In this document: positions 1 to 6,043 of the stretch, in pieces | How the letters are laid out: each line of letters begins with the position of its first letter | Position numbering within the stretch: the first letter of the stretch is position 1 | Source of the DNA: a bacterium | Lineage (GTDB): Bacteria > UBP13 > UBA5359 | DNA length: 8,165 nt | Assembly (NCBI GenBank): GCA_028699365.1 | Contig: JAQVUQ010000109.1 | Span: forward strand, 1 to 8,165 | Direction of reading: 5' to 3' | The notes under the pieces: generated by a model | What the model was told of the DNA's origin: nothing | What the model saw: only the letters and a program-made list of their open reading frames with translations | The model's database searches: none | Made by a program: the position numbers and the translations under genes

Positions 1-425
1 TCATAATCCTCACTGCTCTTCAGCGGAGGTTCATATGCCCAGGCTCCGCCGTCTTCGCCCGAGAGATGGCGCTTTATATCCACGCCCCAGTAATTGGACG
101 GCTCTACGTCAAAGATCGCTTCCACTTTGAAATACGGCTCCACCGGGGTATCGTCGTCTATATCACGTTTGTGCAGGATCTGCCTGAAGCTATATTCCAG
201 GCTCTTCAGCCAGGGGTCCGTGCAGACCAGAGTATCAGGCGGCAGTATCTCCAACCAGCATCGTACCGGTTTGCACCATACCGGGGCACGGTCCGGCTTA
301 CGCAAAGCGTTGACGTCCCTCCAGCGCTGCATAATGCCCTGCATTCTGGGCTCATGGGCGATCTCCGCCACCTTCAGCCCCAGTTCCCGGACCAGGGCGC
401 GTTCGTTCTGCTGTAAATTCGTCAT
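1..425 (-). CDS. UroD-superfamily (uroporphyrinogen decarboxylase-like) protein, N-terminal part, runs off the left edge
   Basis: The frame is open from an ATG at 425 to the window edge, giving 141 complete codons with no stop. The start has a GAGGAG Shine-Dalgarno 6 bases upstream; an adjacent GTG at 428 is too close to that site. The protein begins MTNLQQNERALV. It carries the pattern I associate with N-termini of UroD-like proteins in anaerobes: an R-W-x-D-V-N-A-L stretch near residue 35, W-L-E-I-L-P-P-D-T-L near 57-66, D-D-D-T-P-V-E-P-Y-F near 91-100, and Y-W-G-V near 114. Such proteins are related to heme-pathway UroD and to the MtaA/CmuA corrinoid methyltransferases, and the divergent AraC-type gene argues for a methyl-transfer or catabolic role rather than heme synthesis. 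The usual length is around 350-400 residues, so about two thirds is missing and the active site is not visible. The family call is by pattern recall only. Confidence 0.7.
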   Translation of the reverse strand, partial: MTNLQQNERALVRELGLKVAEIAHEPRMQGIMQRWRDVNALRKPDRAPVWCKPVRCWLEILPPDTLVCTDPWLKSLEYSFRQILHKRDIDDDTPVEPYFKVEAIFDVEPSNYWGVDIKRHLSGEDGGAWAYEPPLKSSEDY

Positions 426-452
426 CACGATCTCCTCTTCCCTCAAATCATG

Positions 453-483
453 ATAATACTCTATCCTGATTTGGCGGTATCAA
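453..483 (-). promoter_or_regulatory. Candidate proximal sigma-70 promoter for the UroD-like gene
   Basis: On the minus strand a -35-like TTGATA (483-478) and a -10-like TATTAT (458-453) are each one base from consensus, with a 19-base spacer, which is longer than ideal. Transcription would start near 446, leaving a short leader with the GAGGAG ribosome site. One ATTTGGCG element (469-476) lies inside the spacer, where a bound regulator could correct or block the long spacing. Confidence 0.3.
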
Positions 484-617
484 AAACTACTTTGCCGAAT
501 CGAATCCCTACAGAATAGCGGGATCCGGTCCTGACGTCAACCGCTTTTTCAGATAGTGTATCGCCAAATGGCCTTAATATCAACGGTTTTATTGCCGGGA
601 TGACAGGCATATTTGGC
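469..617. repeat. Three dispersed ATTTGGC(G) elements, candidate regulator half-sites
   Basis: ATTTGGCG lies at 469-476, its exact inverse CGCCAAAT at 562-569, and ATTTGGC again at 611-617, all within the one divergent intergenic region. AraC-family proteins often bind spaced asymmetric half-sites in either orientation, so these are reasonable candidates for the binding sites of the regulator encoded next door. An eight-base match can arise by chance, so the assignment is tentative. Confidence 0.3.
512..540 (-). promoter_or_regulatory. Candidate distal sigma-70 promoter for the UroD-like gene
   Basis: On the minus strand TTGACG (540-535, five of six consensus bases) is followed after exactly 17 bases by TATTCT (517-512, four of six). 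The start point would be near 505, giving an 80-base leader. It is an alternative to, or works together with, the proximal candidate at 453-483. Confidence 0.33.
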
Positions 618-625
618 TGTTTTTC

Positions 626-638
626 GACAATTATTGTC
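626..638. promoter_or_regulatory. 13-base palindrome overlapping the regulator's -35 box
   Basis: GACAAT-T-ATTGTC is a perfect inverted repeat with six-base arms and one central base. Its right arm covers most of the proposed -35 hexamer TTGTCC (634-639). A protein bound here would block RNA polymerase, so it could be a repressor or autoregulatory operator. The symmetry is seen directly; the role is inferred. Confidence 0.35.
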
Positions 639-662
639 CTTGATCCATTGCCGTGCTAAAAT
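634..662 (+). promoter_or_regulatory. Candidate promoter of the AraC-type gene, implying a leaderless transcript
   Basis: TTGTCC (634-639, four of six consensus bases), a 17-base spacer and TAAAAT (657-662, five of six) form a plausible sigma-70 promoter. The expected start of transcription, six or seven bases after the -10 box, falls at 668-669, which is the A of the ATG. There is no Shine-Dalgarno sequence before that ATG, which agrees with a leaderless message. Confidence 0.42.
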
Positions 663-668
663 AGCCTC

Positions 669-1550
669 ATGGACAAGGCAAATGATCATCTGATACGTCC
701 CATGACCGAAGGCACTCTGCTGGAGATAACGCACTCCAGTAAAAACGCCGGCTCGCACCGTTCCGGGGTTATGCATCTGCACGGCTATTACGAATTGTAT
801 TATCTCATTTCCGGTGAAGTCGAATATTTTATTCTCAACAGAAGCCACAGGCTCTTTGAGGGCGATGTGGTGCTGATCAAGCCTTACGAGTCACATACTA
901 CGGTCTACTCCTTTGAGAGCAGTATGGAAAGGATAACCGTCAAGTTCGATCCCAAGTTCCTGGAAGGTTTCCAGGAACATCTTCGCGAAGCGAATGCCGA
1001 TAACCTTTTGAAATCAGACATCAATGTGTTCAGGCTGTCTCCGGATGTCCGGAAAAAATTGAGCGATACCCTGGACGAGATGAACAGAGAATACCTGTCG
1101 CAGACAAGAGGCGCACAGACGATTATCCGATTATTGCTGACTAAGGCACTGATCCATCTGAACGGAGCCTTCGAAGCCGGCAACAGGGAGATTGAAGCCG
1201 GGAGAGGATCGGTCAGAAGCAAGGTTAACGGAATAGCCGATTATATCTACAGCCATTATGACGAGGATCTCTCCCTGGCAGGCCTGGCCGGGGCATTCAA
1301 TATCAGCCCGTTCTACCTGGTCAGGATATTCAAGCGTCACACCGCCTTTACCCCTGCCGAGTATATAAACCACGTCAGGATAATGGAGGCCGTCAAATTA
1401 CTCAGAGCAACAAACGACAGTATAGCGGATATAGCCGTCAATACAGGGTTTAACAGCATGACCCACTTCGGCCGGGTGTTCAAACGTCTGATAGGGGCTT
1501 CCCCCCTGAAGTTCAGGCAGAATCATAAGATGACGGGACAATATAATTAA
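669..1550 (+). CDS. AraC-family transcriptional regulator with N-terminal cupin sensor domain
   Basis: This 293-residue protein has the standard two-part AraC/XylS layout. Residues about 30-100 form a cupin-like ligand-binding domain with H36, H38, E42 and H76 in the usual H-x-H...E...H spacing and the phrase YYELYYLISGEVEYF. Residues about 185-285 hold the two helix-turn-helix units: LSLAGLAGAFNISPFYLVRIFK, then the signature from SIADIAVNTGF through HFGRVFKRLIGASPLKFR. It should be a cytoplasmic regulator sensing a small molecule, often a sugar or related compound. It is divergent from the UroD-like gene and convergent with the dehydrogenase operon, with only 7 bases between stop codons and no visible terminator. 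The ATG at 669 has no ribosome site; a second ATG at 702 lacks one too and would still leave the cupin intact. The family is certain, the ligand unknown. Confidence 0.93.
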   Translation: MDKANDHLIRPMTEGTLLEITHSSKNAGSHRSGVMHLHGYYELYYLISGEVEYFILNRSHRLFEGDVVLIKPYESHTTVYSFESSMERITVKFDPKFLEGFQEHLREANADNLLKSDINVFRLSPDVRKKLSDTLDEMNREYLSQTRGAQTIIRLLLTKALIHLNGAFEAGNREIEAGRGSVRSKVNGIADYIYSHYDEDLSLAGLAGAFNISPFYLVRIFKRHTAFTPAEYINHVRIMEAVKLLRATNDSIADIAVNTGFNSMTHFGRVFKRLIGASPLKFRQNHKMTGQYN

Positions 1551-1557
1551 AGCATAT

Positions 1558-2556
1558 TCATGCCAGCCGATCCAATTGATCGAGCGCTACGGGATAGATA
1601 AGCGGTCGACCGTGGATAAAATTGTTTATCTCGTTGAAAGCATACCTTCCAACCCTTCTGCCGTTGCGGTTGAGGACACCCGCCATATGCGGCGTCAGGA
1701 TCACATTGGGCATCCGTCGCAAAGGATGATCCTCAGCCGGCGGCTCGGGATCGGTGACGTCCAGCAGAGCGGTAAATCTGCCGGTAGCCAGTTCCTCCGT
1801 CAGAGCAGCCTCATCCACGATGGCCCCCCTGGAAGTGTTGATGAATACTGCGTTATCCTTGATGCTCCTGATCAATTCCCGGTTGACCATGCCTCTGGTG
1901 GCAGGGATATCAGGCGCATTTATACTGATATAATCACATTGTGAAAAGATTTCCTCCAGCGTCGCCTGCCTGACACCAAGCCGGCCGGCTTCATCCTCGG
2001 ACAGATAAGGATCGTACACCCTTATCTCTTTCAGCTCGAAATTCTGCAGCAGCTTTATCAGATGCCGCCCGACAAAACCGGCGCCCACTATACCGGCAAC
2101 TACACCGTATATCTCTACGGCACTGCCTGATTTCTCCGATCTCCAGCCGCCGCTCTCCACGGCCGACATCTGTTCCTTGAGCCGTTTGCCCATCATCAGT
2201 ATGGCTCCCAGACAGTATTCGGCCACGCCTATGCCGATGGCGGGAGCGGCTGTAGTCACCTGTATCTTCCTGGATACAATCTCTTCACTGATAACCGGCT
2301 TGACGCTGCCGGCGGCATGGGCAATGAGTTTGAGGCCCGGAGCCGCGGCCAGCAACGCTCCCTCAAGGCGGGGACTCTCCCAGGACGTTACTACTATATC
2401 CGCCTTATCGATCAGCCGGATGGCCTTGGCCTCATCCATGACCGGCACCGCTTCCCAGGCAATCTCAGTAAGAGACCCCAACTCCGTCAGGGTGTCTTGA
2501 TCGAAAACAAAACCGTACATCTTCTCGTTGATCAGTATGGCACACTTCATATTCAA
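1558..2556 (-). CDS. D-isomer-specific 2-hydroxyacid dehydrogenase (NAD-dependent)
   Basis: The protein is 332 residues, normal for the family. A Rossmann fold is marked by G158-A-G160-F-V-G163, and D182 in VYDPY, at the end of the second strand, favours NAD over NADP. The catalytic set is complete: R243 in NTSRGAIVDE, E271 in DVTDPEPP, and H290 in LTPHMAG. The enzyme should interconvert a 2-keto acid and a D-2-hydroxy acid in the cytoplasm; its substrate cannot be told (phosphoglycerate, glyoxylate/hydroxypyruvate and sugar-acid relatives all look alike). There is no ACT domain, so it is not a long-form SerA. It is the second gene of an operon: the upstream oxidoreductase stops 12 bases before this start. 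The start is TTG at 2556 (5 bases from GGGAG at 2566-2562) or ATG at 2550 (11 bases from it); only two residues differ. Confidence 0.92.
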   Translation of the reverse strand: MNMKCAILINEKMYGFVFDQDTLTELGSLTEIAWEAVPVMDEAKAIRLIDKADIVVTSWESPRLEGALLAAAPGLKLIAHAAGSVKPVISEEIVSRKIQVTTAAPAIGIGVAEYCLGAILMMGKRLKEQMSAVESGGWRSEKSGSAVEIYGVVAGIVGAGFVGRHLIKLLQNFELKEIRVYDPYLSEDEAGRLGVRQATLEEIFSQCDYISINAPDIPATRGMVNRELIRSIKDNAVFINTSRGAIVDEAALTEELATGRFTALLDVTDPEPPAEDHPLRRMPNVILTPHMAGVLNRNGRRVGRYAFNEINNFIHGRPLIYPVALDQLDRLA

Positions 2557-2568
2557 TTCCGCTCCCTT

Positions 2569-3477
2569 TTATACCTGGTATCGCGCCGTGCGCTCTACCT
2601 GTTCTACAATCCTGATGATCTCCAGCGTCTCATCCAGCGGCAGGGGCGGCTCATTCCCGATAAGTTGATCTACTATCCTGACGACAACGTCCTTCATTAC
2701 CGTTGAAGTGCCGAAATGACTGTTGAGCTCCTTCCCCTGCCCGTTGGAGACAAAGACGCTATAGCTGCTGAGACCGTGCCATGTTGCCAGGATACCCTTG
2801 CTTCCGTCGACAAAATCCAGCTTGACCAGGTGCCTGTCTGCGGCATCGGGATAATCCTCTACGCTCCGCACCGGTTTGCTTACCAGGCTCATCAGCATTT
2901 CCAGCCCGTGTATGCCGTAGAAAGTAAAGCTCTCATGACATGGCGCACAGACTGAGCAGAAAGACGCTCCACCCATGGCCTCTATCTCCCGGCGCAGGTC
3001 ATCCATGCCCTCCGCATAGCGGAAGGCCGAGTATGAGAAGGCCGTTGCCCGGTTCTCATTAGCCAGCAACTTGATGGCTGATGCGTCCGCGTAACTGCCG
3101 GCCAGAGGCTTGTCAATAAAGACAGGAAGCCCCGCTTCCAGAAAGGGACGGGTCATCTCCAGATGCTTCGCCCCATCCTTCTCCAGGATCATGACCGCAT
3201 CCACTTCCCCGGCCATATCCTCCAGCGTCGGCGCCGTCCTGTCGATGCCGCAGGCCCGGCTTAGCTTAACAGCGTTTTCCGATTCACTATCCCAGCAAAC
3301 CGTAATATGCCCTTTGTTCCTCAGAAAGCCCCTGTCGGCTTCCTTGTCGCCGGCAAAGAGTTCATACGTCCATCCGGGAGCGCTGCTGAAATAATCGGCT
3401 TCGTTTATTCCGTTGATATAGCCCCCAAAGACGTAGGCATGGGAAGTATTGATACCTGCTATTCCTATCTTATGCAT
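2569..3477 (-). CDS. Gfo/Idh/MocA-family oxidoreductase
   Basis: Starting at the ATG at 3477 the protein has 302 residues. A longer frame from 3510 would add 11 residues, but it would place the GGAGGG ribosome site (3494-3489) inside the gene, and the family begins right at the KIGIAG strand. The ribosome-site spacing of about 11 bases is longer than usual. The nucleotide-binding loop is GIAGINTSHAY, a variant in which SH follows the glycines. The family's EKP motif appears as I-D122-K123-P124-L, and Y-G-I-H190-G supplies a likely active-site histidine. Members oxidise or reduce sugars, inositols and related polyols with NAD(P). It is the first gene of a two-gene operon with the hydroxyacid dehydrogenase, so the two may act on successive intermediates of one catabolic route. 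The EKP variation and the odd loop leave the catalytic class open. Confidence 0.85.
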   Translation of the reverse strand: MHKIGIAGINTSHAYVFGGYINGINEADYFSSAPGWTYELFAGDKEADRGFLRNKGHITVCWDSESENAVKLSRACGIDRTAPTLEDMAGEVDAVMILEKDGAKHLEMTRPFLEAGLPVFIDKPLAGSYADASAIKLLANENRATAFSYSAFRYAEGMDDLRREIEAMGGASFCSVCAPCHESFTFYGIHGLEMLMSLVSKPVRSVEDYPDAADRHLVKLDFVDGSKGILATWHGLSSYSVFVSNGQGKELNSHFGTSTVMKDVVVRIVDQLIGNEPPLPLDETLEIIRIVEQVERTARYQV

Positions 3478-3623
3478 AACAATCGATTCCCTCCGGTGTT
3501 TCCAACGCATAGCACTATTTTACCTTGCAGACGGAATTCCGGCAGCACCTTTATTGCCGGATAAGATGCCGGCTGTGAGTATATTTTCTACATATCTTGC
3601 CGACGGCAGGACTGTTTGGCAGC

Positions 3624-3655
3624 AAGGGGGCCGCATCTAGCGATGCTGCCCCCTT
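3624..3655. repeat. Strong hairpin: 14-base-pair stem with one mismatch and TAGC loop
   Basis: AAGGGGGCCGCATC (3624-3637) faces GATGCTGCCCCCTT (3642-3655) across a four-base loop; only the 3632/3647 pair is mismatched. The stem is very GC-rich and would be stable in RNA or cruciform DNA. It sits about 147 bases before the oxidoreductase start, so it could end the upstream transcript, protect its 3' end, or act in the operon leader. The lack of a T-run argues against a standard rho-independent terminator. Confidence 0.65.
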
Positions 3656-3763
3656 AAACAGATCAGGCCAAGGCCCTATCGCCTACAGCCCTGACAGTAG
3701 AGTATAGACATTACCGCCCAACTGTATAATCGGCATTTTTCGATAAATTTAGAGCGACAACAT

Positions 3764-3823
3764 GTAACGCCTTCCTGTTCTTCTGTTCTGTCACAAAGTT
3801 CAGATTCTACAGGAAGGCGTTAC
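3764..3823. repeat. Perfect 15-base inverted repeat with a 30-base loop
   Basis: GTAACGCCTTCCTGT (3764-3778) is exactly repeated in inverse as ACAGGAAGGCGTTAC (3809-3823). The loop is long and mostly unpaired, with only a possible inner TCTG/CAGA pairing (3787-3790 with 3801-3804). No direct duplication of flanking bases is visible, so insertion of a miniature mobile element is not shown. It lies about 60-120 bases after the secreted-protein stop codon, where it could shape the mRNA 3' end, or it may be a dispersed palindromic repeat of the genome. Confidence 0.6.
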
Positions 3824-3856
3824 TTTTCCGGTTTCTTACCGAGTTATTTTACCGGT
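3819..3856. repeat. Imperfect 14-base direct repeat, 24-base period
   Basis: GTTACTTTTCCGGT (3819-3832) and GTTATTTTACCGGT (3843-3856) match at 12 of 14 positions. The first copy overlaps the right arm of the 15-base inverted repeat. They lie 29 bases or more beyond the stop codon of the secreted-protein gene. No function is evident. Confidence 0.4.
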
Positions 3857-3884
3857 TTTTGACTGACTATTGCACTTACCTCAA

Positions 3885-5576
3885 TCAATAACGTTCAATC
3901 ACAAAAGAACTTGACGTATAAAAGTCGTCCGCCGCATTCTGATCAGATGCGAATATCACCTTGTTGCCATCAGGTGATACAGAGGCTTTGGGCTCTGCGT
4001 AGTATGGATTATAAGCAGGCCTGGTGGAATTGTCCCAGCCGAATCGCCTGATTGTTTCAGACCCGTCAAGTTTTAATAAAAATATATCGAAAATCCCATC
4101 GCCATCAAGACAGGATATTAAACACCATCCAGGCAAGTTATAACATTGCCCGGAAATGTGTCCGTACAAGGTTTGACCTAATCCCAAGTCGTTTGCCTCC
4201 AAGATTACAGTTTGGGTTTGTGCTGAAAGATTCCATCTGATAATTTGATTTTGAGCGCCTACTGTGAGCCAAACATCGTTACCGTTATATTTTTGGAAGT
4301 CTCCGTGACCATCGCAATAAATTGTCCAGTAATCGTTCAGCGAGCCTCCGCTAATGCTCATTACCTTGTGCTCATAAGGATAGGGTACTCCACTCTTTCG
4401 GTAGATAACATATTGTCCATTGGGCGAGATTGCTGCCCAATTGTAGGAACTCCACGCTCCCGTAAAGGTCCGTTGAGCAACTGTAGAGCCATCTGAAACG
4501 TTAATAACGCGAAGCACCAGATCATCGCCGGATCTGCCCGCCATACATATTTTGGAATCGTCCCAGGAGAGATTTCCTTCATCGGCACCCAATTTTATTT
4601 CTGAAAATTCTTCGGCAAAGTCTTTTACTACAGTCAGTTGATCTGTAGAAGGCGTAATTTTTACAAATTTGCATGTCCCAGCCTGAATTCCATAAGCTAA
4701 ATCAGGATTGCTGCGAGACCAGTTCCAGTCCAAAGGAGCATTTGCTAATTCTGCGATAAATGCATAGGTTGCCGTCCCATCCAACAAAGCGCGCCAACGC
4801 CAGCCTCCGTTAAGGATGAGTCGGGTTCCATCACTGTTCCAGGCTTGCTTACGGGAATATTCATGTTGCAAATGTGTAAATGTTCCGCAAAAGTTAGACA
4901 TGTATTCATCGAATTCGGCATAGCGGCTTATCCGTGTTACCATGGTTTGATAACTGGGATTACTGAATGTCCAGGTATACGTTTGTCTATAATAATTAAG
5001 ATATGAAAATGGGTTATTAGCGACATTACTGTACTGTGTTTCCGGTATAGATCCCGGTATAGGAGGAATCAAGTCCAGATCGTCTATCCAGACTGTGCCT
5101 GTGGCCTCATGCAGATAGACTATGAACATAATAGAGGTATTGGCACCCGTATTGAAGGTGACCGATACCTTCTGCCATTCGAAGGTGCCGTAATAAGATT
5201 GAGTGGCGCCCAGAGTGTTGCCGCCGGGGTCGGCCGCGACAAGGAGTTTGACCTCCTGGCCGAGGCCGCTGGAAATATTACTCCCCTTGATCCAGGCAGT
5301 GGCTGTATAGGTGGTATTCGCCTTAACGGGAATGTACTGTTTCAGCCAGCTGTAGCTGCTGGCACTGGCATGAACTATTTTGGCCCCGTAAGTGCCGGCA
5401 TGCTGCTGGCCACCGGTGACCCGGGTCAAGGCGCCGGTTTCGCCGCTGACCTCCGTCCAATTGGTGAAATCGTTGCCGCTGCCGGACTCAAGCCACGGAT
5501 TAAGAACCATGTTGGCCTGGGCTACGCCTGCCGATGCTACCAGCAGAAAACAGAACATAAAAAGAAGTATCCTCAT
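3885..5576 (-). CDS. Secreted protein: signal peptide, CBM4/9-like carbohydrate-binding domain, beta-propeller-like C-terminal region
   Basis: The start is the ATG at 5576, with a near-perfect AGGAGG 7 bases upstream (5589-5584); the frame extends to 5663 but only adds a non-signal sequence. The protein has 563 residues. Residues 1-21 (MRILLFMFCFLLVASAGVAQA) are a signal peptide. Residues about 23-170 resemble a CBM4/9 jelly roll: it opens with N-P-W-L-E-S-G, has an NTTYTATAWIKGS strand, and closes with GTVWIDDLDL. Residues about 185-563 have repeated propeller-like blades, with W-N-S-D-G, L-S-W-D-D, I-S-P-N-G and V-S-P-D-G turns and an ending like TolB/PD40 or oligogalacturonate-lyase propellers. 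It probably acts outside the membrane on a polysaccharide. No enzyme class can be assigned because the catalytic residues of a lyase or hydrolase are not identifiable. The part before residue about 177 is markedly richer in G+C than the rest. Confidence 0.72.
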   Translation of the reverse strand: MRILLFMFCFLLVASAGVAQANMVLNPWLESGSGNDFTNWTEVSGETGALTRVTGGQQHAGTYGAKIVHASASSYSWLKQYIPVKANTTYTATAWIKGSNISSGLGQEVKLLVAADPGGNTLGATQSYYGTFEWQKVSVTFNTGANTSIMFIVYLHEATGTVWIDDLDLIPPIPGSIPETQYSNVANNPFSYLNYYRQTYTWTFSNPSYQTMVTRISRYAEFDEYMSNFCGTFTHLQHEYSRKQAWNSDGTRLILNGGWRWRALLDGTATYAFIAELANAPLDWNWSRSNPDLAYGIQAGTCKFVKITPSTDQLTVVKDFAEEFSEIKLGADEGNLSWDDSKICMAGRSGDDLVLRVINVSDGSTVAQRTFTGAWSSYNWAAISPNGQYVIYRKSGVPYPYEHKVMSISGGSLNDYWTIYCDGHGDFQKYNGNDVWLTVGAQNQIIRWNLSAQTQTVILEANDLGLGQTLYGHISGQCYNLPGWCLISCLDGDGIFDIFLLKLDGSETIRRFGWDNSTRPAYNPYYAEPKASVSPDGNKVIFASDQNAADDFYTSSSFVIERY

Positions 5577-5603
5577 ATTATCTCCTCCTAAAATCGACTT
5601 GTC

Positions 5604-5633
5604 TCGGTAACCGAACAATCCGCCAAAACGTTT
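5604..5633. promoter_or_regulatory. Two small palindromes upstream of the secreted-protein gene
   Basis: TCGGT-A-ACCGA (5604-5614) has five-base arms around one base, and AAACGTTT (5626-5633) is a perfect palindrome with a CG centre, the kind of core seen in LacI/GalR-family operators. They lie 28-57 bases before the ATG at 5576, probably in the mRNA leader or just below the promoter. An operator role is a guess from symmetry and position. Confidence 0.25.
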
Positions 5634-5708
5634 CGTTAGATATCCGGAAACCACCCCCCTCATAGCAGAATCGAGCCATTATGCCTTGAATGCCTATAAT
5701 ATCTGCAA

Positions 5709-5733
5709 ACATGCAAGATAAATCGACATGCAA
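5709..5733. repeat. Direct repeat of ACATGCAA, 17-base period
   Basis: ACATGCAA occurs at 5709-5716 and 5726-5733, with copies 17 bases apart, upstream of the secreted-protein gene. The spacing of just over one and a half helical turns does not put the copies on the same face of the helix. This could be a regulator site or chance. Confidence 0.25.
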
Positions 5734-6037
5734 CAGAGAATAATATAAGATAGTAAGTATAATCGTGCTGCGTGCTGTGCGTATTTGTAATGTTGAAAAG
5801 TAGTTCGTGTATTATTACTTTATATACATTATCATACCCCATCAACGATCGCCTGGCAACACATTTCTTGCTCAAACAGGGCCTTAAAAACGATCAACTT
5901 TCAATAAATCTTGTCTGCAAGGAGACTCTTTATTACAGCACCCGTAAAACCGGCTGCAGATGCGAATACCTTCCGATGCTGCATTGCTTGTCCCAAATCC
6001 TTTTCGGGTATAACGGCAATAAAATATAGTTCATCGC

Positions 6038-6043
6038 AGGTGA
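6038..6043 (+). promoter_or_regulatory. Ribosome binding site of polX
   Basis: AGGTGA lies 6 bases before the ATG at 6050 and fixes that start. The protein from there opens with the typical N-terminal helix of PolX proteins, MNNEQVAEVLNDIAEILE. Confidence 0.7.

Larger units (their letters stand above)
426..668. other. Divergent intergenic region between the UroD-like gene and the AraC-type regulator
   Basis: This gap of 243 bases separates two genes that start outward from it. It contains a plausible plus-strand promoter right against the regulator's start codon, two alternative minus-strand promoters for the UroD-like gene, a 13-base palindrome, and three copies of an ATTTGGC element. No coding sequence is supported here. 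The layout, with a regulator next to its divergent target, is the classic arrangement for local control by an AraC-family protein; that the regulator acts here is inference. Confidence 0.5.
3478..3884. other. Gene-free 407-base region rich in inverted repeats
   Basis: This region lies between two minus-strand genes, downstream of the secreted-protein gene and upstream of the oxidoreductase operon. No open frame here resembles a protein. It holds a 14-base-pair hairpin (3624-3655), a 15-base-pair inverted repeat with a 30-base loop (3764-3823), an imperfect direct repeat (3819-3856), and a short palindrome TGCCG-A-CGGCA at 3598-3608. A -10-like TATACT on the minus strand at 3575-3570 lies just downstream of that palindrome, but I see no good -35. 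The operon promoter should be somewhere in this region. Neither large hairpin is followed by a T-run on either strand, so they are not ordinary intrinsic terminators. Confidence 0.6.

Noticed and set aside
66-453. Two plus-strand open frames at 66-416 and 94-453
   Set aside because: They are antisense to the UroD-like gene, lack ribosome sites, and their proteins look like shuffled arginine- and serine-rich sequence.
3624-3655. Ordinary rho-independent terminator
   Set aside because: No run of T follows the stem on either strand.
3764-3823. Integron attC site or CRISPR repeat
   Set aside because: The ends do not fit the RYYYAAC/GTTRRRY core pattern, there is no integrase, and there is only one inverted pair with no repeat-spacer array.
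5109-5591. Plus-strand frame of 160 codons opposite the CBM domain
   Set aside because: It is a long shadow caused by the high G+C of the CBM-coding strand; the minus-strand product has a signal peptide, domain motifs and a strong ribosome site.
5626-5633. CcpA cre site
   Set aside because: The palindrome has the CG centre but the flanking bases and spacing do not fit the cre consensus.
5660-6029. Small frames in the divergent gap (minus 5660-5875, plus 5772-6029)
   Set aside because: There is no ribosome binding site, no family-like composition and no recognisable motif, and the two overlap each other on opposite strands.
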